From NCBI GenBank assembly GCA_902764825.1, contig CACWXL010000004.1:1-64000 (forward strand): a DNA stretch of 64,000 bases, written 5' to 3'. Shown piece after piece: positions 51,901 to 59,780 of the stretch. This stretch comes from Oscillospiraceae bacterium (GTDB lineage: Bacteria > Bacillota > Clostridia > Saccharofermentanales > Saccharofermentanaceae). Position 1 is the first letter of the stretch, and each line of letters starts with the position of its first letter. Under the pieces are notes generated by a model. It had not been told where the DNA came from. It did not search any database and saw only the letters and a list, made by a program, of their open reading frames with translations. The position numbers and the translations under genes were made by a program.

Positions 51901-53442
51901 ATGATACCGCACAATATACACAGAGAATTGGTCCTTGAGATAATCAAGCGCTATGCTTCTGAAGACAATCCGATAACTCCGACCAAAATCCTTGAAACGA
52001 TTGAAAAAGAATATCCGGACTACGCTTGTGATCGCAAAACAATTAGAAGCGCATTAGATTATCTAAGAGAGACTTACGGTTCGACCAAAGACGGAAAATG
52101 GCTCAACGATAAGTTTTGTTTACACTACGATGAATTTCAGAGAACTACGTCAATAAAACGCTCAAATTACTGGTTGGAAATCAAGCCTGACGACGATTCT
52201 TTCTCGGATGATGAATTACTGTTCCTGATCGACGCTGTTCAGTTTTCAAAACACATAAGTTACAAATATGCAGACTCAATAATCAAAAAGCTCATTAGAC
52301 TCAGTGACAACTCATTCAGCGATAAGTTTGAGAGTTATAAGAATATTGATAGAGACTATCATACAGTAAGACCAGATTTCTTTTTAAAGATTGGGGATAT
52401 CAACAGGGCTATACATCAGCACAAGAAGATTTCATTCTTTATTAATCAGTACGGAGTAGATAAGCTGCTGCATCCTATAAGCAAAAAACCGCAAATTATA
52501 AGTCCGTACAGAATCGTGACATCTGACGGAAACTACTATGTCATAGGCCGTGAAGACTCTTCTCCGAATATTAAGAGTTTCCGCATCGACAGAATAACAG
52601 ACGTTGATGTACTTACGGAAGGATATGCATCCTCACCTGAAATGGGAAAGATCAAATCCCATCCTGAAGTATATTTAGCTGAGCACCGCTATATGGGTAA
52701 CGGAAAACCTGTCGAGGTTACACTTTCCATCGAAAGGCATCTTCTTGGTGAAGTTATTGATTCATTCGGAACCGGGATCATAATCGAACCTGCCAAGGAA
52801 ACTTCCAACAGTTTAACTGTTCACGTAAAATCCAATTCGATCGATATTGTAAACTGGGCATTGCGTTTCATTGACTATGTGGAAATCCTCGCTCCAAAAA
52901 AAGCACGTCTTGAACTTACCCGCCGAATAACACAACTTACATTTAGGTATCACCGCGAGAACCAAGACAAATACTACAGGGAACAAATTGCAAGGGCAAA
53001 AGAGTCCGGGCATTTGATTTTAAATTTCATAGATTTAAATAATCACTATTCTTTCAAAAAGCTGAAAGATATTGAATCTGTTATGTTCAAACGCAACAGA
53101 CTCACAGATTTCTCATTCTTGCTCTCATACCCCAAATTGAACAGTATATGTATTGACAACAATACAATTAAAGATCCAAGCATCTTAAGTAAACTTCGCA
53201 ACCTTGACACTTTGTTTTTGGGAGATACCGGCATAACCAACTTGGATTTCCTTAAAGGACTCGATAAGTTGACTTTTGTTATATTAAATGAGCACACTCT
53301 GGAAAACATAGATGGAATATACACGCTTCCAAACTTACAGGAACTGCTTGTTGACAGTACAACAGCAGAACTTATCGATGTAGAGCGATTGGAAGAACTG
53401 CATAAAGACGCATATTTTCATTTTGAAATAGACGATTCTTAA
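51901..53442 (+). CDS. WYL-domain regulator fused to leucine-rich repeats
   Basis: This 513-aa protein has a winged helix (LVLEIIKRYASEDNPITPTKIL, CDRKTIRSALDYLRETYG), a WYL domain (about 160-245; ISPYRIVTSDGNYYVIGREDS, FRIDRITDVDVL) and a WCX-like domain to about 355. The C-terminal 125 residues carry LRR-like repeats (LKDIESVMFKRNRL, YPKLNSICIDNN, LRNLDTLFLGDTGI, LPNLQELLVDS). A WYL-LRR fusion is unusual. The LRR may sense a protein partner. Autoregulation through operator d is likely. Confidence 0.87.
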   Translation: MIPHNIHRELVLEIIKRYASEDNPITPTKILETIEKEYPDYACDRKTIRSALDYLRETYGSTKDGKWLNDKFCLHYDEFQRTTSIKRSNYWLEIKPDDDSFSDDELLFLIDAVQFSKHISYKYADSIIKKLIRLSDNSFSDKFESYKNIDRDYHTVRPDFFLKIGDINRAIHQHKKISFFINQYGVDKLLHPISKKPQIISPYRIVTSDGNYYVIGREDSSPNIKSFRIDRITDVDVLTEGYASSPEMGKIKSHPEVYLAEHRYMGNGKPVEVTLSIERHLLGEVIDSFGTGIIIEPAKETSNSLTVHVKSNSIDIVNWALRFIDYVEILAPKKARLELTRRITQLTFRYHRENQDKYYREQIARAKESGHLILNFIDLNNHYSFKKLKDIESVMFKRNRLTDFSFLLSYPKLNSICIDNNTIKDPSILSKLRNLDTLFLGDTGITNLDFLKGLDKLTFVILNEHTLENIDGIYTLPNLQELLVDSTTAELIDVERLEELHKDAYFHFEIDDS

Positions 53443-53479
53443 AGAATGAAAGCCTATTACTTGTTTCCTGAACTAATAC

Positions 53480-54034
53480 TTATTCTATGATCTGCCAACG
53501 TTCGTATTTGCCTGAACTGCCCTGTTTGGCTGCGTTCAGGTAACACTGCCTGTTAAGATCGACCAGCTTCTTTATGTACCAGTCGGGCGCAAACAGGCCA
53601 AATTCCTTGCAGATAACCTGATATACAAGCCTGTTCGGTACATAAAACGGGTTTTCCCATACAGGCTTATCGCTTCTTCCAGACATTCGAAGCACTGCCG
53701 CAGCTATGGCAGGCGACCTTGATCCGCCTTTGGAACAGCACACATAAAGATCAGTGACCTCTTCTGGAAGATTTCTTAAAAACCTGATGATAAGTCTGGC
53801 ATGTGCTCCCCGAATGGCCGCAGGATGACTTGGATCTTCCACGTCTGCAAAGGGCACGACACATTTCTGCTTTTCCGGGAACATGCTCAGATACTTATTA
53901 TCCCTGTCTGTGCATGCTATGATCGCACACTGGCTCATTGGAACATCAAGCACTTCAGGCCCGATTGCCGGGATAGCAAGGATATGAATTATGTATTTCT
54001 TGATCTTATGTTGACGCATATATTTGCCGCTCAA
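53480..54034 (-). CDS. dual-specificity/tyrosine phosphatase-like protein
   Basis: This 184-aa protein has the CX5R loop CCSKGGSRSPA (C100, R106) after LPEEVTDLYV, as in DSP/PTP-like phosphatases, with no signal peptide. It overlaps the upstream 325-aa gene by four bases if TTG 54034 is the start; ATG 54019 is the other option. It ends the three-gene unit controlled by operator a. It may dephosphorylate a product made by its neighbours. Confidence 0.72.
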   Translation of the reverse strand: MSGKYMRQHKIKKYIIHILAIPAIGPEVLDVPMSQCAIIACTDRDNKYLSMFPEKQKCVVPFADVEDPSHPAAIRGAHARLIIRFLRNLPEEVTDLYVCCSKGGSRSPAIAAAVLRMSGRSDKPVWENPFYVPNRLVYQVICKEFGLFAPDWYIKKLVDLNRQCYLNAAKQGSSGKYERWQIIE

Positions 54035-55008
54035 TCCATACCAAAATAAGCAAAGTAACTGTCTATATACTTTTTGAACTCTTCCATATCAGCGAAGACA
54101 TCTGAGTTGCAGTGAATACAGTCGATCATGTATTTCGATCCGCTTGTCTCGTTTTGAGTCATCTTCTTCATCGGAAGCTTTTTCGCTTTGCGCGGCGAAG
54201 TTGTTCCGGGCAAGACAAACGCTGATATCCTTGCATTTACTATGTTCACAGGATCCGCATCCCAGCATGTGTTACTGTGAAATCTTGTAGCAAAATAAGC
54301 TGCCTGAACCCCTTCGCTTTGAGCCTCATATTCTACCGAGTAGAACATCTCATCACCATAATCTTCTTTGCAGCTTTTAAGAAGCATATTTACTATCCGT
54401 TTCCTGATATCAAATTCGCGGACATCCTCGTTGTAAAGGCCATATTCCGGATATGCACCATCCTCCTCTACCCGGCTGAGATAAACTCTGATGTCACAGA
54501 ATTCTTCACGACGGAAGAATTTCGATTCACTGTCTTTCCATAGCAGCAACAGTTCCGAAAGAAAATTCTCTGCCTTAAAACTCTCGAAATTACCGTAATG
54601 CATATAGTTAGTGATCAGGACAAGCTCCTGATCTTTAAGAAACGATAGCAGTTCATCAACTGAAGGATAAGTAATTGAGATTGTATGTTCTTTAATTCTC
54701 TCAATTCCTTTCTCGAAATATCCACTCAATTCTTCATCTGTTCCTCGTTTCTCATATATGCTCAGATAATACTCGCAGTCCGAATACAAAGTTTTGCTGC
54801 CATCTTTTCTGATTGCAAAAGATCTGAACGTCCAATTATTCAAACGTCCAACGAAAACACTTGAAGAACAAGGACTTGTTATCCTTTCCGGCTTTTTTGC
54901 AGGCATCTTTATCAGACAGAAAAGCCTGTCTTTAAGCATCTTGCGTATAGCTTCATCCTGATTTCCTTTCAGGATTATTTCCATATCATTGTCATTTATT
55001 ATTGCCAT
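54031..55008 (-). CDS. hypothetical protein, operator-a unit
   Basis: This 325-aa soluble protein has no recognised domain. Visible features are NNWTFRSFAIRKDGSKTLYSD, TISITYPSVDELLSFLKD and a C-terminal LPGTTSPRKAKKLPMKKMTQ basic patch before a Cys-His segment (YMIDCIHCNS). It lies between the 108-aa gene and the phosphatase and is tightly coupled to both. Confidence 0.65.
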   Translation of the reverse strand: MAIINDNDMEIILKGNQDEAIRKMLKDRLFCLIKMPAKKPERITSPCSSSVFVGRLNNWTFRSFAIRKDGSKTLYSDCEYYLSIYEKRGTDEELSGYFEKGIERIKEHTISITYPSVDELLSFLKDQELVLITNYMHYGNFESFKAENFLSELLLLWKDSESKFFRREEFCDIRVYLSRVEEDGAYPEYGLYNEDVREFDIRKRIVNMLLKSCKEDYGDEMFYSVEYEAQSEGVQAAYFATRFHSNTCWDADPVNIVNARISAFVLPGTTSPRKAKKLPMKKMTQNETSGSKYMIDCIHCNSDVFADMEEFKKYIDSYFAYFGMD

Positions 55009-55014
55009 AGTCGT

Positions 55015-55341
55015 TCACCTGTCCAAATAACACTTATAGTGTTCGCTGCCATCATAATGGATTACCAGATCATCTGTAAGTCCGAAAGCAATCTTGATCT
55101 CAGCAATATATTTCTCGCCAATATTGGGATTCATGTATATGACCGGTCTTCCCTTACCGTTATAATCGACCCTGCCTCTTGGATAGTAATCGAAGGCCCG
55201 GCTGCACTTGCAGGGCCTAACGTGTTCCCATAAAAGCTTATGATTAAAGGTATTCCCTGACTTGGCTACGCCATATTCAGCGCCTTCTTCAAAAACATAG
55301 GCTTTCAGTTCGCCTTCAACTATCCAAAACACGCCTCTCAT
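55015..55341 (-). CDS. small hypothetical protein, operator-a unit
   Basis: This 108-aa protein has AGGAGG seven bases before ATG 55341; a frame extending to 55362 would include that site. Residues 34-46 (NHKLLWEHVRPCK) and YYPRGRVDYN-GKGRPVIYMN look like a small enzyme-like or nucleotide-binding fold, not identified. It is the first gene of the unit, 57 bases downstream of operator a. Confidence 0.65.
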   Translation of the reverse strand: MRGVFWIVEGELKAYVFEEGAEYGVAKSGNTFNHKLLWEHVRPCKCSRAFDYYPRGRVDYNGKGRPVIYMNPNIGEKYIAEIKIAFGLTDDLVIHYDGSEHYKCYLDR

Positions 55342-55398
55342 ATAAACACCTCCTGCAATCAAAACATCATTTAATCTGCCTTGATTATAGGAGGTGGT

Positions 55399-55418
55399 AT
55401 GGACTAAATTTGTCCCAT
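55399..55418. promoter_or_regulatory. 20-base operator, copy a
   Basis: ATGGACTAAATTTGTCCCAT, between the doc stop and the 55015-55341 gene. Confidence 0.65.
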
Positions 55419-55422
55419 CGTT

Positions 55423-55818
55423 TTACGTGAATGCAGCTTTTGTGTGGGCATTAACCCATGCCAGAAAGTCTTCATAGGATTTCCCGTCACTTCCGGAAGC
55501 AACTCCATAAATAACTTCAGCAAACTCTTTATCTGTTGCATTTATCAGAAAACCGTTAAGATCCAGCAATGTAAGAAGCGCTAATGCTCCGATACGTTTA
55601 TTGCCATCGTGAAAAGGATGATTGTCGATAAGTCCGTACCCAAAACGCACTATCTTATCCATATCAGTTGGATAAAGATCCTGACCTGCAAATGTCTGAA
55701 ACGGTGCTTCCAATGTCGATTCCAGAAGTCCTTCGTCACGTACTCCGAAAGAACCGCCGTAACGTTCATAAATGCTTTTATGAAGGAGCAGTACCTGTTC
55801 TTTTGTAAGTGTTATCAT
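55423..55818 (-). CDS. doc: Doc/Fic-family toxin
   Basis: This 131-aa protein matches Doc toxins in length and carries the complete Fic motif HPFHDGNKR (residues 67-75), which transfers a phosphate or AMP to a target such as EF-Tu. Its ATG overlaps the stop of a 40-aa frame that fits the antitoxin. Intact catalytic residues argue for an active toxin. Confidence 0.88.
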   Translation of the reverse strand: MITLTKEQVLLLHKSIYERYGGSFGVRDEGLLESTLEAPFQTFAGQDLYPTDMDKIVRFGYGLIDNHPFHDGNKRIGALALLTLLDLNGFLINATDKEFAEVIYGVASGSDGKSYEDFLAWVNAHTKAAFT

Positions 55819-55937
55819 TTGGCAAGCTCCTTGAATGCTTCATCAAATCTGTCCATAATCTTCAAAGCGACTTCGGTTACTTCGCTGTCGCTCACGGTTC
55901 TGATCTGTTCTTCGTTGTTTGTATTATCAGAATTCAT
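55815..55937 (-). CDS. 40-aa probable antitoxin of Doc
   Basis: A frame of 40 codons has AAGGAAG six bases upstream of ATG 55937 and ends in an ATGA overlap with doc. It is acidic (MNSDNTNNEEQIRTVSD) with a C-terminal helix KIMDRFDEAFKELAK, like the toxin-binding tail of Phd-type antitoxins, but it lacks a DNA-binding domain, so autorepression in the usual Phd manner is not expected. Confidence 0.65.
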   Translation of the reverse strand: MNSDNTNNEEQIRTVSDSEVTEVALKIMDRFDEAFKELAK

Positions 55938-56006
55938 AACACGCTTCCTTTTTCTCATTAATAATCGAGCTCTATCACTGATAAATCGTGTAGTCCCGTT
56001 AAATAG

Positions 56007-56753
56007 TTATCCCTTCGTCTCAACAGCTTTTATCCTGCTAAACATGAGTGAGAACTTATCCCAATCCATCTCCCTGTGATAGTGTCCGAAATACCAGTGT
56101 TCAAACTTCAGTCCATGCACAGTTATCAGATCATCCAGAAAATCCGTAAGCCTGTTTCCGGACCTGTCCACAACGCCTGCCATGGTACCTGAAAGCATTC
56201 TGGTCAGATCACTGTTATAAACAGGTCTCATGTTCTTTCCGATATATCCTTCGGGTGCACAGTGGGTCAGTACAATATCAACACACCAATCGGCCTTTGC
56301 AAGATTATTGAGCGCCTCGTCATACTCTTCATCAGAAGGCATCTCACGCGCCCACCAGGATATGCCTTCCCTGCGGTACATCTTGTCTGTCGATTCAGCG
56401 CCGCCCATCGCGAAAAACTTTACACCGTCAAGTTCAAACACCTGACCTCTCATCAAATGGATAACACTGTCCGAAATACGGTGTATCTTCCCGCCGTTCC
56501 ATTCCTCAACAGGATACTTATCCAGAAAGTCGTGATTCTCGTGATTGCCATCAATAAACAGTGTTGTAAAAGGTCTTTGGCCATAAGACTTAAGGATGTA
56601 TCTGTCCTGCTCTGCACCGTCCCACACACCTCCGAAATCGCCTGTGATTATCAGGTAATCGTTTTTGGTAAGACCCTTCTGTACCGGAAAATTCGTTGTA
56701 TTTATCTTCTCCCAGTCCTGCATTCCGTGAGTATCACCGGTTATGTAGATCAT
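56007..56753 (-). CDS. metallophosphoesterase
   Basis: This 248-aa calcineurin-like phosphoesterase has all metal-ligand blocks: GDTHG (residues 6-10), GDFGG, GNHEN, THCAP and GHYH. Similar to phage-type and orphan phosphoesterases acting on nucleotides or proteins. It lies downstream of operator b (47 bases), so it belongs to the WYL-linked regulon by position. Confidence 0.9.
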   Translation of the reverse strand: MIYITGDTHGMQDWEKINTTNFPVQKGLTKNDYLIITGDFGGVWDGAEQDRYILKSYGQRPFTTLFIDGNHENHDFLDKYPVEEWNGGKIHRISDSVIHLMRGQVFELDGVKFFAMGGAESTDKMYRREGISWWAREMPSDEEYDEALNNLAKADWCVDIVLTHCAPEGYIGKNMRPVYNSDLTRMLSGTMAGVVDRSGNRLTDFLDDLITVHGLKFEHWYFGHYHREMDWDKFSLMFSRIKAVETKG

Positions 56754-56799
56754 GGCATGCTCCCTTCCTGCTTCTTATAAACACATTGTATAGAGAGGC

Positions 56800-56819
56800 A
56801 TGTACTATTTTAGTCCCAT
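56800..56819. promoter_or_regulatory. 20-base operator, copy b
   Basis: ATGTACTATTTTAGTCCCAT, upstream of the metallophosphoesterase gene. Confidence 0.55.
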
Positions 56820-56878
56820 AGAAAAGAACCATGTTCCGGGAAGGAACATGGCTCTTAAAGAAACAGTTAAAATGTCAG

Positions 56879-57160
56879 TTAGAGGATATCTCTTACCTCA
56901 TCCATTATCTCCGCTTCGGTATTCGTCTCCACGAATTCAGAGATCTCATCCATCAGGCTGTCTGCCATCGCATTGTGCGGCACGATCGCTGCCACGCCGA
57001 TAACGATTATCTGATGTGTATCCTGCTCGTCAATTTCAGCTGCAGATACGTGAAACTTGTTCTGCAGCTTTGCCACAAGGCTCTTGACGATCATGCGCTT
57101 TTCCTTGAGGCTGTGCACCCAAGGCGCACGGAGTTTGAATGTTATTGTTGCGATTTTCAT
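56879..57160 (-). CDS. DUF503 (YlxP-like) protein
   Basis: This 93-aa protein has the YlxP/DUF503 pattern TFKLRAPWVHSLKEKRMIVKSLVAKLQNKFHVSAAEID and a short acidic tail. In other Firmicutes the family sits near rbfA and nusA and may act in ribosome maturation. Its place here, in an accessory island, is atypical. ATG 57160 is preferred to TTG 57166; no clear ribosome site. Confidence 0.75.
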   Translation of the reverse strand: MKIATITFKLRAPWVHSLKEKRMIVKSLVAKLQNKFHVSAAEIDEQDTHQIIVIGVAAIVPHNAMADSLMDEISEFVETNTEAEIMDEVRDIL

Positions 57161-57217
57161 ATACAATACACAAAATTTGAGTTCTTTACCGAAGGATTTA
57201 TCTTTTTTTCAATCCGA

Positions 57218-59191
57218 TCACTCAACAACTATTTCAGGACTTATATTGATTTTTTGTTGACTTGATTCTTCAGTTGTTTGACTCACGTTTTCTTCAAATC
57301 CATAATATTCATTCAATTTATCAAAATGAGCTTTCTCATATTCAAATATGTATTTTTCATTCCATTGTTTGCCTTCATCACACATTTTTATTAATTCTGC
57401 TGGTATTTTAAGAGAACCCGCAAAGCTACGTATGCCCTCACCTTTAGGCTGACCATTACCATTAATTTTCATTTTGAAGGATGCATCTCCTATTTTCGCA
57501 TTCAGTGATCCAGTTAACATTGCAAAATTGCCTATCGACTTTACAGCCATATTACGAGTATCAATAAATTTGGTGCTATCATTCTTATCTATAGCTTTTC
57601 CGTATTCATCTTCAGACTCGACATCAAGCCAATTATTCTTCCATTGTTTAGGCATTATATGCTCAAGAGAATACTTCCTTATATCCAGAAGAGCATTAGA
57701 ATAATATCGCTCTCCCTTCTCTTTTCTTTCAATCATCTCGAGAAGATAAATAAGTAATCTTCCCTGACCATTGGTTAAGTTTCTAAATTTCGTTTTGTAG
57801 GTTTCATTCTGTACAGGAGATTCGGTCATATAAGAATCAAAATAACTCAAATCCGTTTGTCCCTCATTAATTCTTTTAATCAGTGTTTCACAACACTGAT
57901 TATAATTATTCTTTTGAGCGTTATAGATAAATCGCTTTAAGAAAAATCTCTCCAGATTAAACAGTTTTTGTTGCTTATCGTCAGGTGATTCTTTCATAAC
58001 TTTTAAAATGTATGGATCGAAAGTAGTTGTATCCATACAATCCATAATTAGCAGCAAACGATTTACATAGTCATCCCATGTAAAATTACTGTTATCCGCA
58101 TAAGCCTTCTTATATTCATAGAAAGTCTGTGCATAACTACACAGTTCTTCTATAAAAGCTTGCAAATCTGCTAATTCTTTTTGTTTAATATGCTCCGCAT
58201 ATGATCTATTTAAGCCTCCAAAACCTCCCGAATCTTTTGCAGAGTAGAAAAGTTTAATAATTGCATAATCTTTTAAAAACATTTCAAGATTATTAGTAAG
58301 CATACGGCCTACGGTAATTTCACCGTACCAAAATGACCTTTTCTCTTGGGTTTCATCAAAAATATCTGTCCAGTTTTCTGTGTAAATACATTTAACATAT
58401 TCATCCGGATTTTCTTTTTCCTTAGCTTTTTCTTTTAATTTCTGAAAAATATTGTTTTTGATAATATCTGCACTAGTTAAATTCTTTCCTAAACTATTAA
58501 CAGAATTAAATATTTTTTGTTCATCGTCACTATCATCTAAAATAATCCATATTAAACTATTCGCTTGATTAATCAAACGACGACAAACATCCATAAACAC
58601 TTTGATATTTTGAGCATTTGAAAAGTAATCAAAAAAATACTCATATGCGTAAATTACTTTATTGATCGTTCCAGAATTAAGATTTTCCTTAAATTTTGCA
58701 ATATTGTCTTTGCGTTTTTTATAGTCTTCATTTAATACTATTTTAAAGGCCTTTTCATCAACATCAGCAGGTACCAGCCGCAATTTGTATGTATTATTCA
58801 GATTCTCATCTGAACCAATAATATATAGGAAATCATGGAAAGACGTGCAAATCTTATTATCAAGTTTGATTTTGTATGTTTGGCTTCCTGTTTCATCAGC
58901 ATCATTCTTAATAATATCAAGAAGAACTCGTATTAATATATTGAATGTGGTAATTCGTTGTTGTCCATCTATAACAAGATAATGCTTACCAATCTCATCG
59001 TCATTATCTTCTTTAATGTATTTAAGAATAAGGCTGCCAAAGAATGGCATTTTTCCACCGTCTGTTTCAATAAAACTCTCTATTAGTGCCTTGAAATCTG
59101 TATCATCCCAAACATAAGCCCTTTGAAAAAAAGGTATTTCCAAAAGGCGCACATCCGCGAGGTCCATTAACTTATGTCCATATCCGTTCAT
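57218..59191 (-). CDS. DUF262/DUF1524 protein (GmrSD-like nuclease)
   Basis: This 657-aa protein has an N-terminal DUF262 ParB-like domain (IPFFQRAYVWDD, HYLVIDGQQRITTFN) and a C-terminal DUF1524 HNH-like nuclease (LEHIMPKQWKNNW, RNMAVKSIGNFAML). The GmrSD group cleaves glucosylated phage DNA using a nucleotide. ATG 59191 has AGGAGG upstream; a frame to 59212 overlaps it. It is a stand-alone defence gene next to two other nucleic-acid enzymes. Confidence 0.88.
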   Translation of the reverse strand: MNGYGHKLMDLADVRLLEIPFFQRAYVWDDTDFKALIESFIETDGGKMPFFGSLILKYIKEDNDDEIGKHYLVIDGQQRITTFNILIRVLLDIIKNDADETGSQTYKIKLDNKICTSFHDFLYIIGSDENLNNTYKLRLVPADVDEKAFKIVLNEDYKKRKDNIAKFKENLNSGTINKVIYAYEYFFDYFSNAQNIKVFMDVCRRLINQANSLIWIILDDSDDEQKIFNSVNSLGKNLTSADIIKNNIFQKLKEKAKEKENPDEYVKCIYTENWTDIFDETQEKRSFWYGEITVGRMLTNNLEMFLKDYAIIKLFYSAKDSGGFGGLNRSYAEHIKQKELADLQAFIEELCSYAQTFYEYKKAYADNSNFTWDDYVNRLLLIMDCMDTTTFDPYILKVMKESPDDKQQKLFNLERFFLKRFIYNAQKNNYNQCCETLIKRINEGQTDLSYFDSYMTESPVQNETYKTKFRNLTNGQGRLLIYLLEMIERKEKGERYYSNALLDIRKYSLEHIMPKQWKNNWLDVESEDEYGKAIDKNDSTKFIDTRNMAVKSIGNFAMLTGSLNAKIGDASFKMKINGNGQPKGEGIRSFAGSLKIPAELIKMCDEGKQWNEKYIFEYEKAHFDKLNEYYGFEENVSQTTEESSQQKINISPEIVVE

Positions 59192-59212
59192 AGTGTCCTC
59201 CTTATTGTTCAA

Positions 59213-59564
59213 GCTAATACTTTAGCAATCATAATATCTTAAATTATATCATTTTTTCTTTATAATTTAACTAGTCCTAACTAGAATAACGCTGATCTGC
59301 AAAGAGAAATATGCCATTGAGATTAGAAAGATAAAATAGAATTTTCAAATCAACAATCACAACCACCAATCGGGTAGTTATATGTTTCGCGCACTTCGTT
59401 CCTCGCGCACTAAACGATGTCACTTCTCCAAGACATTAAAGAGTAGCCTCTCTTCTGAAATAGAGAGGCTGAGTGTGTGTCTCAAAGGGCATTAACAATC
59501 AATTTACGCCGTACGAGAAACGATAGAAACTTTATTATAGATGCAAATTTGATGATTTTTGTCT
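59213..59564. other. intergenic region with a 9-base hairpin
   Basis: AGCCTCTCT (59445-59453) and AGAGAGGCT (59462-59470) form a perfect stem without a T run. A direct repeat TCGCGCAC occurs near 59391 and 59404. No gene with a ribosome site is visible. Confidence 0.35.
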
Positions 59565-59777
59565 TTATTCTTCGAATATATCGACAATCCCAGACAGAAA
59601 ACCATATCTTTCAATTCTAGGAAGTAGAGATTTCCCCAAATAATTTACTGCTTCTATTAGGTTATCTAGCTCATTTGTACCTAATTCGTTATCCTTAAGA
59701 GCCATTCTTACTTGCCACCAGCCGACATCCCACAATGCAATTCTGTACCTATTCCATGGTATCTCACTTATCTCATA
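59565..59777 (-). pseudogene. open frame continuing after the tandem stops of the DUF2779 gene
   Basis: After two TAA stops (59783-59778) the same frame stays open for 70 codons (YEISEIPWNRYRIALW, GTNELDNLIEAVNYLGKSLLP) to TAA at 59565. There is no ATG with a ribosome site at its start. It may be a lost C-terminal domain, a gene fragment, or a gene starting at TTG (IALWDV region). Family not recognised. Confidence 0.3.
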
Positions 59778-59780
59778 TTA

